Below, one piece after another: positions 1-7,638 of a stretch of 32,866 nt of DNA. Under the pieces are notes generated by a model. It did not search any database. It worked only from the letters and a program-made list of their open reading frames with translations, and was not told the origin of the DNA. Both the position numbers and the translations under genes were made by a program. The first letter of the stretch is position 1. Each line of letters begins with the position of its first letter. This DNA is from JANNMJ01 sp031397815 (lineage in GTDB: Bacteria > Bacteroidota > Bacteroidia > Cytophagales > Hymenobacteraceae): contig JANNMJ010000124.1 of NCBI GenBank assembly GCA_031397815.1, positions 1 to 32,866 of the forward strand, given 5' to 3'.

Positions 1-25
1 GGTTCCCCGATGCCGTGCATAATGC

Positions 26-46
26 GAACCCCAACGGGGTTCTTTT
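26..46 (+). terminator. Short palindrome with T-run, possible terminator of a gene left of the window
   Basis: A perfect 7-bp stem (26-32 with 36-42) closes on a 3-nt loop and is followed by four T at 43-46. This fits a weak intrinsic terminator for a plus-strand gene ending left of the window. It may instead be the first half of a composite palindromic repeat continuing at 52-90. The T-run is short, so the terminator reading is tentative. Confidence 0.4.
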
Positions 47-51
47 CCACA

Positions 52-90
52 GCCCGGGGTTGGCGGCGCTTTGCGCCGACTACCCCGGGC
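52..90. repeat. Long GC-rich palindrome (REP-like hairpin)
   Basis: A 9-bp outer stem (52-60 with 82-90) and a 6-bp inner stem (64-69 with 73-78, loop TTT) are separated by a 3x3 internal loop. No coding sequence overlaps it. The right arm (81-90) is also the first unit of the tandem array that follows. Palindromes of this style are scattered between genes in many Bacteroidota genomes; that comparison is from memory. Confidence 0.7.
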
Positions 91-287
91 AAACGCGGGC
101 TACCCCGGGCTACCCCGGGTTACGCGGGGCACGCCGGGCTACGCGGGCTACGCGGGGCACGCCGGGCTACGCCGGGCTACGCCGGGCTACGCCGGGCTAC
201 GCCGGGCACGCCGGGCACGCCGGGCACGCCGGGCTACGCCGGGCTACGCCGGGCTACGCCGGGCACGCCGGGCACGCCGGGCACACG
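81..287. repeat. Tandem array of mixed 9- and 10-bp units
   Basis: About 21 consecutive units share a GCCGGGC core. Ten-bp units begin TAC and nine-bp units begin AC. The first units (81-130) are diverged (CCCC or GCGG variants); from 159 onward they are almost identical. The later order is four 10-mers (168-207), three 9-mers (208-234), three 10-mers (235-264) and two 9-mers (265-282), so blocks of units look duplicated together. Mixed unit lengths rotate the reading frame, which leaves all three plus frames open, but none looks like a protein gene. The array lies just downstream of the stop of the minus-strand J-like gene. Confidence 0.92.
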
Positions 288-307
288 TCCCCTCCCCCCC
301 AAACCCC

Positions 308-1426
308 TCACTTCACCAACTTAAAACCCTTCAAAAACTGCTTTATCGCCGTCACATCCGCCCGCATCTCCACCAACCCTACGCCGAGCTGCTCAACCCG
401 GCGTTTCAGGTCACTGAGTTTCCAATCGAACTCACTGCGCAGGCCTTGCGCGGAGGGCGGGCCGAAAGAGTGGTCGCCGAAGTCGGCTTCGCGCATTTGT
501 TCCTCGAAGAGCGTCTGTTCCAGCTCCGTCACTTGGTCGCGGAGGAGCTTGTTGTAGGGCGCTAGCTGGGCGTCGGCGAGGGTTTCGAGGTGGGCGGGGT
601 CGAGGCGTTGCAGCTCCAGCTGGAGGCGGAGGAGCGTGAGCAGCTCGTTGTTCTCGTAGGCGGCGGTTACGCGCTGTAGGAGGGCAGTTTTGCGGATTTT
701 TTCGGCTTCGTCGGGTTCGAGATCGGGGTGCAGAGCTTTGACCAAATCGCGGTACAGGGCGCGCACCGATTGCGTGGTGGCTTTTTCCTCGGCCTCTTTG
801 CGGGCCTCGGCGGCCAATTGTTTCGCCGATTTTTTGCGCGCGGCGCGGCGGGCGGCGTTGGCGGCTTCCTCGGCCTCTAGGCGAGCGCTTTGCTCCGCGA
901 GGAGCTGGTTGGCGTACTGCTGAAACCGCTCGGGAGTGGAGATATCGACGTTTGGGTCGAAGCGGATGCCGTATTGCAGCTCCATCATCTCGCGCATCAG
1001 GTCGGCGGTGGCGCGGTCGTGGGCGGCACCCTGCGCGGCGGCGGCTTGGGCGTCCGGATCCGGGGCGTACGCATCGAGGATGGGTTTCAGGTCGGGGTGC
1101 CCTTTTGCGGGCAAATCGGTGAACGCATCGGCCAGCAGCTGACGGATTTTCGTGCGCTCCTGCGTCGAGAGCTTCTTTTCCTGTCGATACGCAGTATCGA
1201 GCACCGGCACCAGCTCGGCGCGCAGCGCATCGTGCTGCTTCTGCAACGGCCGGTAGTCGGTCTGCACCCGGCGCCGCACGTCATCTGCCGCCGTGCGGAA
1301 CGCGGCCAGCTCCTTTTCGAGCTTTTGAATCCGCTTGCTCAGGCGGTTAAACGCCTGTTGCGCCTTCGTAAACGTCTTCCCCGCCGGAGTGGGAATGTGG
1401 ATGATAACCGCAGATTTAGAGGCCAT
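308..1426 (-). CDS. Coiled-coil protein with a J-domain-like HPD segment
   Basis: The protein is 372 aa from the chosen start; an in-frame start at 1477 would add 17 residues (rich in Pro and Ser) unlike a family N-terminus. The N-terminal part is charged and helical, with an Ala/Glu/Lys/Arg-rich coiled coil at about residues 175-220. Residues 222-273 read like helices II and III of a J domain, with the HPD tripeptide at 233-235 and a KTALLQRV stretch after it. The canonical first J helix is not obvious. Bacterial J-domain-containing proteins of this kind exist and presumably stimulate an Hsp70 ATPase; the client is unknown. The gene lies 120 bp after rodA on the same strand and has a candidate promoter of its own, so a role in cell shape should not be assumed from position alone. 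Confidence 0.75.
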   Translation of the reverse strand: MASKSAVIIHIPTPAGKTFTKAQQAFNRLSKRIQKLEKELAAFRTAADDVRRRVQTDYRPLQKQHDALRAELVPVLDTAYRQEKKLSTQERTKIRQLLADAFTDLPAKGHPDLKPILDAYAPDPDAQAAAAQGAAHDRATADLMREMMELQYGIRFDPNVDISTPERFQQYANQLLAEQSARLEAEEAANAARRAARKKSAKQLAAEARKEAEEKATTQSVRALYRDLVKALHPDLEPDEAEKIRKTALLQRVTAAYENNELLTLLRLQLELQRLDPAHLETLADAQLAPYNKLLRDQVTELEQTLFEEQMREADFGDHSFGPPSAQGLRSEFDWKLSDLKRRVEQLGVGLVEMRADVTAIKQFLKGFKLVK

Positions 1427-1485
1427 TTTGAGAGGAAATGGATGAGGATTGGACGAGGAAAGGCCGGGATGCGGCATAATAGTCG

Positions 1486-1493
1486 CAAAAGTA
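1486..1493 (-). promoter_or_regulatory. Candidate -7 box for the J-like gene
   Basis: Read on the minus strand this is TACTTTTG, a match to the Bacteroidota TAnnTTTG element, 59 nt before the ATG at 1426 and downstream of the rodA stop (1547). No clear -33 TTTG was found. Confidence 0.45.
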
Positions 1494-1546
1494 AAAGCCC
1501 CCCCTTGGAACGGGTTGGCGTTTGCGCGGGAAGGATGCCCCCTCCC

Positions 1547-2818
1547 CTACCGCGTCAAATCCTGCTTCCGATTCGCATCAATCGAAAGCAGAATAAACAG
1601 TAAAATCGTAAACGACCACAACGACGACCCCCCATACGAAAACAACGGCAGCGGAATCCCGATGACGGGCATCAAGCCAATCGTCATGCCGATGTTGACG
1701 AGGAAGTGAAAGAAGAAAATGCTCGCCACGCAGTAGCCGTACGTGCGACCGAAGACCGATTTCTGCCGCTCCGCCAGATACACGATCCGGATCAGGAGCG
1801 CCATATAAAGGGTGATTAAAACGAGGGAGCCCGCCCAGCCCCACTCCTCGCCGACGGTGCAGAAAATAAAATCGGTGCTCTGTTCGGGGACGAAATCGAA
1901 TTTCGTTTGCGTGCCTTGCAGGAAGCCTTTGCCGAATAACCCGCCCGACCCAATCGCGATTTTGCTCTGATTCGTGTTCCAGCCGATGCCTTTCGGGTCG
2001 ATGGTGGGGTTGAGGAGGACGAGGATGCGGTTGCGTTGGTGCTCCTTGAGGACGTTGTTGAAGAAGAAATCGACTGAAAACACCTGCGCGATGGCCGCCG
2101 CCCACACCAGCACCGGCCAAATCCAGCGGCGCAGGGTGAGCATCCGCTGATTCAGGAGGAAATACAGCCCCAGAATCACCGTAAAAATCCCCGCCAGCCA
2201 CACCGGCGGCACCACCAGCGCCAGCACCAGCAACACCCCCGCCGTCACGCCCACCACCAGAATCAGCGGCGACATTCCCTCGCGGTAATACGCCAGCAGG
2301 AACGCGGCGAACACGAGCGCCTGCCCGGTTTCGCGCTGCCCGAGGATAATCAGCGGCGGCAAAATGGTGAGCGCGACGAGCTTCGCGTGGTCCTGCCAGG
2401 TCTGCTGATTGAGCTTCGTCTGACTCAGAAACTTCGCCACCGCCAGCGCCGTGATGGCCTTCGCGAACTCGGCAGGCTGTAACCGCAACGACCCAAACGC
2501 GAGCCACGAGCGCGAGCCTTTAATCGGCGTGGCAAAAACGATGGTCACCAGCAGCAGCCCGAGCATCAGGATGTATGCCTGATACGCCAGCCCCTCATAC
2601 ACTTTATGGTCGACGACGAGCAGGATGACGATGAGAAGAACCGTCGTGCCGATGAACCACAGCTGCTTCCCCGAGTTGGTGGTGAAGTCGGTTACCGGCT
2701 TCACCATTTCCGGGTTGTACACCGCCGCGTACACACTCACCCAGCCGAGCGCCACCAGCGCGCCATAAATGAGCACGGTGGGCCAGTCGAGGTGTCGTTG
2801 GCGGCGGACTTCAGCCAT
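1547..2818 (-). CDS. rodA: RodA, SEDS peptidoglycan glycosyltransferase
   Basis: A 423-aa multi-spanning membrane protein of the SEDS family (RodA/FtsW/SpoVE), which polymerises lipid II glycan strands during elongation with PBP2. Conserved stretches are KGSRSWL (100-106) and LQPAEFAK (113-120), the extracellular loop with NPTIDPKGIGW (270-280, Asp274 matching the catalytic Asp of RodA), the PEQSTDFIF and GEEWG segment (311-327), and a C-terminal YGGSS (395-399). At the position where proteobacterial RodA has QPDxGT this protein reads QRETG (161-165), with Glu163 instead of Asp; this may be normal in the phylum. It follows mrdA on the same strand, separated by 147 bp containing a large paired palindrome. 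Function is well supported by sequence and context. Confidence 0.96.
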   Translation of the reverse strand: MAEVRRQRHLDWPTVLIYGALVALGWVSVYAAVYNPEMVKPVTDFTTNSGKQLWFIGTTVLLIVILLVVDHKVYEGLAYQAYILMLGLLLVTIVFATPIKGSRSWLAFGSLRLQPAEFAKAITALAVAKFLSQTKLNQQTWQDHAKLVALTILPPLIILGQRETGQALVFAAFLLAYYREGMSPLILVVGVTAGVLLVLALVVPPVWLAGIFTVILGLYFLLNQRMLTLRRWIWPVLVWAAAIAQVFSVDFFFNNVLKEHQRNRILVLLNPTIDPKGIGWNTNQSKIAIGSGGLFGKGFLQGTQTKFDFVPEQSTDFIFCTVGEEWGWAGSLVLITLYMALLIRIVYLAERQKSVFGRTYGYCVASIFFFHFLVNIGMTIGLMPVIGIPLPLFSYGGSSLWSFTILLFILLSIDANRKQDLTR

Positions 2819-2871
2819 TTTTCAGGAGCTGTGAGGGCGATGTGAAACGATTTCTGGATTGCGGTAGAATC

Positions 2872-2931
2872 GCGTAGGGACGCCTATTGGCGTCCACCGT
2901 TTGATTAGGACGCCAATAGGCGTCCCTACGC
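2872..2931. repeat. Paired palindromes forming a perfect 24-bp inverted repeat (REP-like pair)
   Basis: Arms 2872-2895 and 2908-2931 are exact reverse complements around a 12-nt loop. Each arm is itself a small palindrome: GGACGCC, then TATT (or AATA in the other arm), then GGCGTCC. The element therefore can fold as two small hairpins or one long stem, as in REP pairs (BIMEs). It lies in the mrdA-rodA spacer, 53 bp upstream of the rodA start, and has no adjacent T-run. Confidence 0.93.
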
Positions 2932-2965
2932 ATTTCCAGCGACCTAAAAACGGTTCTAGAAGCGC

Positions 2966-4804
2966 TCAATGCTTGCCTTTGGGTTTAAAATGGCCCGCTT
3001 TCACCCAGTCTTCCCAGCGTTTGCGTTCGGGGGAGATGGAATCGGTCAGGTATTTTTCCATCATACAGCCCGCGAGAGGGGCGGCGGAGAGGGCGCCGAA
3101 ACCGGCGTTCTCGACGTACACCGCAATCGCGATTTTGGGGTTATCGCGCGGGGCGAACGCGACGAATACAGCGTGGTCGTCGCCGTGGGGGTTTTCGGCG
3201 GTGCCGGTTTTGCCGCAGACCACGACGTTCGCCGAGCGCTGCAATTTGGCGAAGGAGCCGGTACCGTGGTCGACCACATCCTGCATCCCGTCGATAACCG
3301 GCTCGAAGTATTTCGCATCGACCGCCGTGTAGTGCTTCTGCTGATAAATCGGCAGCGGCTTGGCGTTTCGGCCGATGCCGCGCACCAGATGCGGCGTGTA
3401 ATAAAAGCCCCGGTTCGCCATAATCGACATCAGATTCGCCATTTGCAGTGGCGTAACGCCCGTTTCCCCTTGCCCGATGGAGAGCGAATAAATGGTAGGG
3501 AATTTCCAGCGATGATGGCCGTAGACTTTATCGTAGAATTTCGCCGACGCGATAAGGCCCATCTTCTCGTTCGGCAAATCGGTGCCGAGGCGCTGCGCGA
3601 ACCCGAAGGACTCGACCATCGGTCGCCACGATTCCATCCCGAGGCGCGTATCCTCGAAGTTATTCGGCGAGCGGTGGCGGTTGATGACCGACCGAAAAAC
3701 CTGATAGAAATACGGATTGCACGAGTGCTGAATCGCGACCCGCAGATTGCGGCCCGGCGCGTGCCCGTGGGCGCATTTCACCAGATTCTGATTGCACGGG
3801 TAGCCGGTTTGGGGCGTCAGCACGCCCTGCTGCATCGCCACGAGGGCCTGCACGAGCTTGAAAATCGACCCCGGCGGGTAAACCGCCATCAGCGGCCGGT
3901 CGAACAGCGGCTTCTCCTTATCCCGAAAGAGCGCCATGTAATTATTGCCGAACTGCTTCCCCGTGAGCAGGTTGGGGTCGTAGAACGGCGCGGAGATGAA
4001 CGCGAGAATCTCGCCCGTCGCCGGCTCAATCGCCACCACCGACCCCACTTTGCCCGCCATCAGCTCCTCGCCGTACCGCTGAAGCTCTAGGTCGATGGTC
4101 GTCTGCAAATCCTGTCCGGCCACCGCAGCCGTATCGAGGGTGCCGTTCTTGAACGGCCCCTTCTCAATCCCGCGCACATCCACCATCGAGAATTTCACAC
4201 CGCGCCGCCCCATCAGGTACGGCTCATACTTCGATTCCAGCCCCGTGAGGCCGATATAATCACCGGAGCGGTAGTGGGCGTAGGCCGAATCTTCGAGCTT
4301 CTGCGGACTGATTTCGCCGATGTAGCCCAGCGCGTGCCCGAGACTCGTGTGCGGGTAGCCGCGCTCAGTTCGGGCGTTGATGTAGAAGCCGGGGAAGTCC
4401 ATCAGCTCGTCCTGCACGGCGGCAAAATCTTGCACGCTCAGCTTCGGCACCAGCACGCTCGGCCGCACGCGGGAGTATTTTCTCGCCGCTTTCATTGCTT
4501 CGCGAAGCTTCTCCTGCGGCATCCGAAACAGCGTGCAGAACCGCGCCGAATCCAGCTCCTTGACCTCGCGCGGAATCACCATCAGGTCGTAAACGGGGGT
4601 GTTCTGCACGAGCAGACGGCCGTCGCGGTCGTAAATCAGCCCCCGAAACGGGTATTGCGTCGTCTCGCGGATGGCGTTGTTATCGGCGGCGAGCTTGTAA
4701 TGGTCATCCACGACTTGCAGCCAGAACAGCCGCACGGCAAAAACGGCCGCCACGACCAGAAAAACGGCCTGTATCGTGTATTTACGCGATTCTAAGTATT
4801 GCAC
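2966..4804 (-). CDS. mrdA: Penicillin-binding protein 2, elongation transpeptidase
   Basis: A 612-aa class B penicillin-binding protein that cross-links peptidoglycan in the elongasome with RodA, MreC and MreD. A single N-terminal membrane anchor (about residues 11-31) is followed by a dimerisation/pedestal region and the transpeptidase domain. The three catalytic motifs are intact: SxxK as SIFK (Ser313, Lys316), SxN as SCN (361-363) and KTG (532-534). Length and domain order are normal for PBP2. It starts 21 bp after the mreD stop and precedes rodA, the classical order. The start at 4804 places the membrane anchor at the N-terminus without extra residues. Confidence 0.97.
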   Translation of the reverse strand: MQYLESRKYTIQAVFLVVAAVFAVRLFWLQVVDDHYKLAADNNAIRETTQYPFRGLIYDRDGRLLVQNTPVYDLMVIPREVKELDSARFCTLFRMPQEKLREAMKAARKYSRVRPSVLVPKLSVQDFAAVQDELMDFPGFYINARTERGYPHTSLGHALGYIGEISPQKLEDSAYAHYRSGDYIGLTGLESKYEPYLMGRRGVKFSMVDVRGIEKGPFKNGTLDTAAVAGQDLQTTIDLELQRYGEELMAGKVGSVVAIEPATGEILAFISAPFYDPNLLTGKQFGNNYMALFRDKEKPLFDRPLMAVYPPGSIFKLVQALVAMQQGVLTPQTGYPCNQNLVKCAHGHAPGRNLRVAIQHSCNPYFYQVFRSVINRHRSPNNFEDTRLGMESWRPMVESFGFAQRLGTDLPNEKMGLIASAKFYDKVYGHHRWKFPTIYSLSIGQGETGVTPLQMANLMSIMANRGFYYTPHLVRGIGRNAKPLPIYQQKHYTAVDAKYFEPVIDGMQDVVDHGTGSFAKLQRSANVVVCGKTGTAENPHGDDHAVFVAFAPRDNPKIAIAVYVENAGFGALSAAPLAGCMMEKYLTDSISPERKRWEDWVKAGHFKPKGKH

Positions 4805-4825
4805 GCTGAATTGTCTGCACCAAAG

Positions 4826-5350
4826 CTACTGGCCTTTCGGGGCCCAGAACAGCAGCTGCACGATTAATAGTGTCAGACTCGTGAACACGGTACTGACCAG
4901 AATCTTCCCCAGCGTAAACCAGCCGATGGAAACCTTCCCCCATTCGAGCCAAAACAGCGCCGTATGGTGCACCAGCACGAGCGGCACCACCGCGAGCGCC
5001 CACCACGTCCAGCCCATCTGATGCCCGCTCACGGTATCCTGCGCATCATATCCATCGCGCGGCCGAATCAGCCGGAGCTGCGCGCCCCGCAGAAACGCCA
5101 CCAACACGCACGCCGCCGCGTGCAACCCGCCGGTATCGTAGAATAAATCGAGGGTGAAGCCCGTCAGGAACCCCAGCAGCAGCACCCACGGGCGCGACAG
5201 CTGTATCGGCAGGAACAGCAAAAACCCCACGTACACGAAGCAGAAGCCGGTATCGAACAGCACCAGCCGCCGCACCAGCAGCACCTGCGCCAGCACGAGC
5301 AGCGCAAAGCGCGCCCCTTGCGTAAGCCAATCGCTGAGGGTCAGATTCAT
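4826..5350 (-). CDS. mreD: Rod shape-determining membrane protein MreD
   Basis: A 174-aa hydrophobic protein with about five to six predicted membrane segments and few charged residues except in a central loop (about residues 92-110). MreD has little sequence conservation, so the call rests on size, topology, the LGFLTGFTLDLFYDTGGLHA segment typical of the family, and position between mreC and mrdA. Its ATG overlaps the mreC TGA by four bases (ATGA), which indicates translational coupling. It acts in the inner membrane, bridging MreC with the PBP2-RodA synthase. Confidence 0.93.
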   Translation of the reverse strand: MNLTLSDWLTQGARFALLVLAQVLLVRRLVLFDTGFCFVYVGFLLFLPIQLSRPWVLLLGFLTGFTLDLFYDTGGLHAAACVLVAFLRGAQLRLIRPRDGYDAQDTVSGHQMGWTWWALAVVPLVLVHHTALFWLEWGKVSIGWFTLGKILVSTVFTSLTLLIVQLLFWAPKGQ

Positions 5351-6294
5351 CGGGTGGCTTCCTTTGCTTCGGCGTCCATTCCCCCAGCGCCCTCGCCGTA
5401 TTTGCTCTTCGATTCGAGCGAGTCGCGCAGGGGTTTATCCAAGCTTTCCACGACGTAAGCCGTCAGCAGGCGGGCGAAATCGGTGGCGAGGCGCACCCGA
5501 ATCGTCCGAAAGCCTTTCTCCGGGTCTTGCTTCAGCGCTGATACGTGGCCAATCACCAGTCCCGGCGGGAAAACCGCGTTGTACCCGCTCGTCACAATCG
5601 TATCGCCGTGAATCACGCGCACGTGGCGCGGCACGAATTCGAGCGACGCGAACCGCGCATCGCCGCCGTCCCACCGCAGGGAGCCAATCGTCCCATCCCG
5701 CCGAATCCGCGCGCCGATGGATGTTTTCGAGTGCAGCACGCTCACGACAGTCGCGAACTGGTCGCTGACCACTTTCACGCGTCCCACGACACCCGTCGGC
5801 CCCACGACGCCCATTCCCGGCCGCACGCCCTGCGCGGCGCCCACATCGAGGGTCAGGTAATTATCAGGCCGGGCAATGGAGTTATTAATGACCCGCGCCG
5901 GAATCAGGCGGTACGGCAGCCGCCCGGCAAAGGGCGGGTGGAGCGAGTCGCGGCGGGGCGCCAAGCCGGGCCGCAACGCCGAATCGAGGTCGGCGCGCGC
6001 CATTACGGTCGCCGGGCTGCGGGCCGAGTCGGCGAACCGCTCGTGGGCGTAGAGCTGCCCGCGCAGTATCGCGTTCTCGCGGCGGAGGGTGGCATTTTGC
6101 TCTTTCAGGGTCAGATATTCCACCGCTTCGTGCTGCAAGACCAGCAGCCGCCCCACATACACATTGGCCGAGTTGGTGAAGGCCGCCCGGTGGTACGTAC
6201 TGTTCCGCACGATGAGGTAGCCCGCCAAAACTTCCAGCCCCAAAAAGAGCAGCAACGACCGGTAGCGAAGGAAGAACTGAAGAAGATTACGCAA
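5347..6294 (-). CDS. mreC: Rod shape-determining protein MreC
   Basis: A 315-aa bitopic protein: a short cytoplasmic N-terminus, one membrane helix (about residues 12-29), a periplasmic coiled coil (about 55-92) and the two-lobed MreC beta-domain (about 125-270). MreC forms periplasmic filaments and activates PBP2-RodA. The last 35 or so residues are a charged tail rich in Glu, Lys, Ala and Gly, common as a variable end. Its stop overlaps the mreD start. A 123-bp AT-rich spacer separates it from mreB upstream. Confidence 0.96.
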   Translation of the reverse strand: MRNLLQFFLRYRSLLLFLGLEVLAGYLIVRNSTYHRAAFTNSANVYVGRLLVLQHEAVEYLTLKEQNATLRRENAILRGQLYAHERFADSARSPATVMARADLDSALRPGLAPRRDSLHPPFAGRLPYRLIPARVINNSIARPDNYLTLDVGAAQGVRPGMGVVGPTGVVGRVKVVSDQFATVVSVLHSKTSIGARIRRDGTIGSLRWDGGDARFASLEFVPRHVRVIHGDTIVTSGYNAVFPPGLVIGHVSALKQDPEKGFRTIRVRLATDFARLLTAYVVESLDKPLRDSLESKSKYGEGAGGMDAEAKEATR

Positions 6295-6302
6295 AACCAG
6301 CG

Positions 6303-6403
6303 GTTAATTAATAATTAGTAATTAATAACTAAGAATTAGGAGAAGAGTCATTCGACCGCAAGACGCGCCGACCGGCTCAGCTAATTACTAATTGTTAATT
6401 ATT
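6303..6403. repeat. AT-rich imperfect inverted repeat between mreB and mreC
   Basis: Arms 6303-6324 and 6382-6403 match in 19 of 22 positions as reverse complements, with a perfect 12-bp inner part (6313-6324 with 6382-6393). More TAATTATTAATT-type sequence continues to 6415. The 57-bp centre is of ordinary GC-rich composition. The arms are strikingly AT-rich compared with all neighbouring DNA. The element sits inside the mreBCD transcription unit. Confidence 0.85.
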
Positions 6404-6417
6404 AATTATTAATTTCG

Positions 6418-7443
6418 CTAAGTGAGCAGGACGTTCCGGAACCCGACGATGTTCTTCAGCGCCGCACCGGTGCCGCGCACCACGGCGCGCAACGGGTCTT
6501 CGGCGATGTGAATCGGGAGCTTGGTTTTGCGGGCGAGCCGCTTGTCGAGGCCGCGCAGGAGGGCGCCGCCGCCGGTCACGTGGATGCCGTTGTCGTAGAT
6601 ATCGGCCGAAAGCTCCGGCGGCGATACTTCGAGAGCTTTCAGCACGGCTTCCTCAATCTTCGCGACTGACGAATCAAGAGCTTCCGCGATTTCGGCGTAG
6701 TGTACGCGGATGATTTTCGGAATCCCGGTCATCAAGTCGCGTCCCCGGACTTCGTAATCGACGGGCGGGTGCTCCAGCTCGGTGAGCGCCGCGCCGACTT
6801 CAATCTTAATCTTCTCCGCCGACCGCTCGCCGATGAGCAGGTTGTGCTGACGTCGCATGTAATCGAGGATGTCTTGGGTGAAGACGTCGCCCGCAGTTTT
6901 AATCGATTGGTCGCACACGATGCCGGAGAGCGCGATAACAGCAATCTCCGTCGTGCCCCCGCCGATATCGACGATCATCGTCCCCACCGGCTGCTCCACA
7001 TCCACGCCGATGCCGATAGCGGCGGCCATCGGCTCCTGAATCATCCAGACTTCTTTCGCCCCGGCGTGCTCGGCGGAGTCGCGCACGGCGCGTTTCTCGA
7101 CTTCGGTAATCCCGCTCGGAATACAAATGACCATCCGATGCGACGGCGTGAAGAAGCGCGACGACAGGTCGATCATCTTAATCATCCCCCGAATCATCTC
7201 TTCAGCGGCCGTAAAGTCAGCGATTACGCCGTCTTTCAGGGGCCGAATGGTCCGGATGTTATCGTGGGTCTTCTCGTGCATCTGCTGCGCCTGTCGACCA
7301 ACGGCCAAAACCTTCCCGGTTCGGCGGTCTTTGGCGATAATGCTGGGTTCGTCCACCACGATCTTATCGTTGTGGATGATGAGCGTATTGGCCGTTCCCA
7401 GGTCAATCGCGATATCGGAAGTCAGGAAGTTGAAGAAGCCCAT
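6418..7443 (-). CDS. mreB: Rod shape-determining actin MreB
   Basis: A 341-aa bacterial actin that forms membrane-bound filaments directing lateral wall synthesis. Visible motifs are the phosphate-1 loop with DLGTANT (14-20), the EPMAAAIG segment, phosphate-2 DIGGGTTE (159-166) and the adenosine-motif GGGALLRG. The N-terminus MGFFNF is a short hydrophobic start consistent with membrane contact. I chose ATG 7443 because an upstream in-frame start (7470) adds nine residues outside the family, and because a candidate -7 box lies 37 nt before 7443. It is the first gene of the mreBCD-mrdA-rodA unit. Confidence 0.97.
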   Translation of the reverse strand: MGFFNFLTSDIAIDLGTANTLIIHNDKIVVDEPSIIAKDRRTGKVLAVGRQAQQMHEKTHDNIRTIRPLKDGVIADFTAAEEMIRGMIKMIDLSSRFFTPSHRMVICIPSGITEVEKRAVRDSAEHAGAKEVWMIQEPMAAAIGIGVDVEQPVGTMIVDIGGGTTEIAVIALSGIVCDQSIKTAGDVFTQDILDYMRRQHNLLIGERSAEKIKIEVGAALTELEHPPVDYEVRGRDLMTGIPKIIRVHYAEIAEALDSSVAKIEEAVLKALEVSPPELSADIYDNGIHVTGGGALLRGLDKRLARKTKLPIHIAEDPLRAVVRGTGAALKNIVGFRNVLLT

Positions 7444-7480
7444 AAAGGCGGAAACAGACCGGCGATGCAAAGCCGGGCGG

Positions 7481-7488
7481 CAAAGGTA
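7481..7488 (-). promoter_or_regulatory. Candidate -7 box of the mreB operon
   Basis: On the minus strand this reads TACCTTTG, an exact TAnnTTTG match followed by GCC, 37 nt before the mreB ATG. The -33 region has no strong TTTG. It is the first promoter-like site upstream of the shape operon and lies after the terminator of the preceding gene. Confidence 0.5.
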
Positions 7489-7572
7489 CGGCGGCGCAGT
7501 TCGGTAAGTAACGCTACTTTGCCGGTAACGACGCGAAAGGGGTTCGGCGGGTCAAAATCAGCAGTTCTACGC

Positions 7573-7614
7573 AAAAAAACCGCCCCTCCGGAAGCAGAGC
7601 TTCCAGAGAGGCGG
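7573..7614 (-). terminator. Intrinsic terminator of the T9SS metalloprotease gene
   Basis: On the minus strand a 16-bp stem (7599-7614 with 7580-7595, two G-U pairs, 3-nt loop) is followed by seven U (7573-7579). It lies 25 bp past the stop of the 7639-11715 gene and separates it from the mreB promoter. Confidence 0.92.
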
Positions 7615-7638
7615 CGGGTTAAGGAGCAGGAGCTTCGT

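Noticed and set aside
81..287. Possible CRISPR array
   Set aside because: Units are 9-10 bp with no spacers between them and no cas genes nearby.
10..565. Three overlapping plus-strand open frames at the left end
   Set aside because: They arise from the GC-rich 9/10-bp tandem array and from the antisense of the J-like gene; the peptides are low-complexity Gly/Pro/Arg/Ala in all frames.
890..1603. Long antisense open frame over the J-like gene
   Set aside because: It is a GC-rich shadow of a gene with clear family features on the other strand; the same applies to 2969-4090, 5545-6318, 15855-16637, 17884-18702 and 27570-28694.
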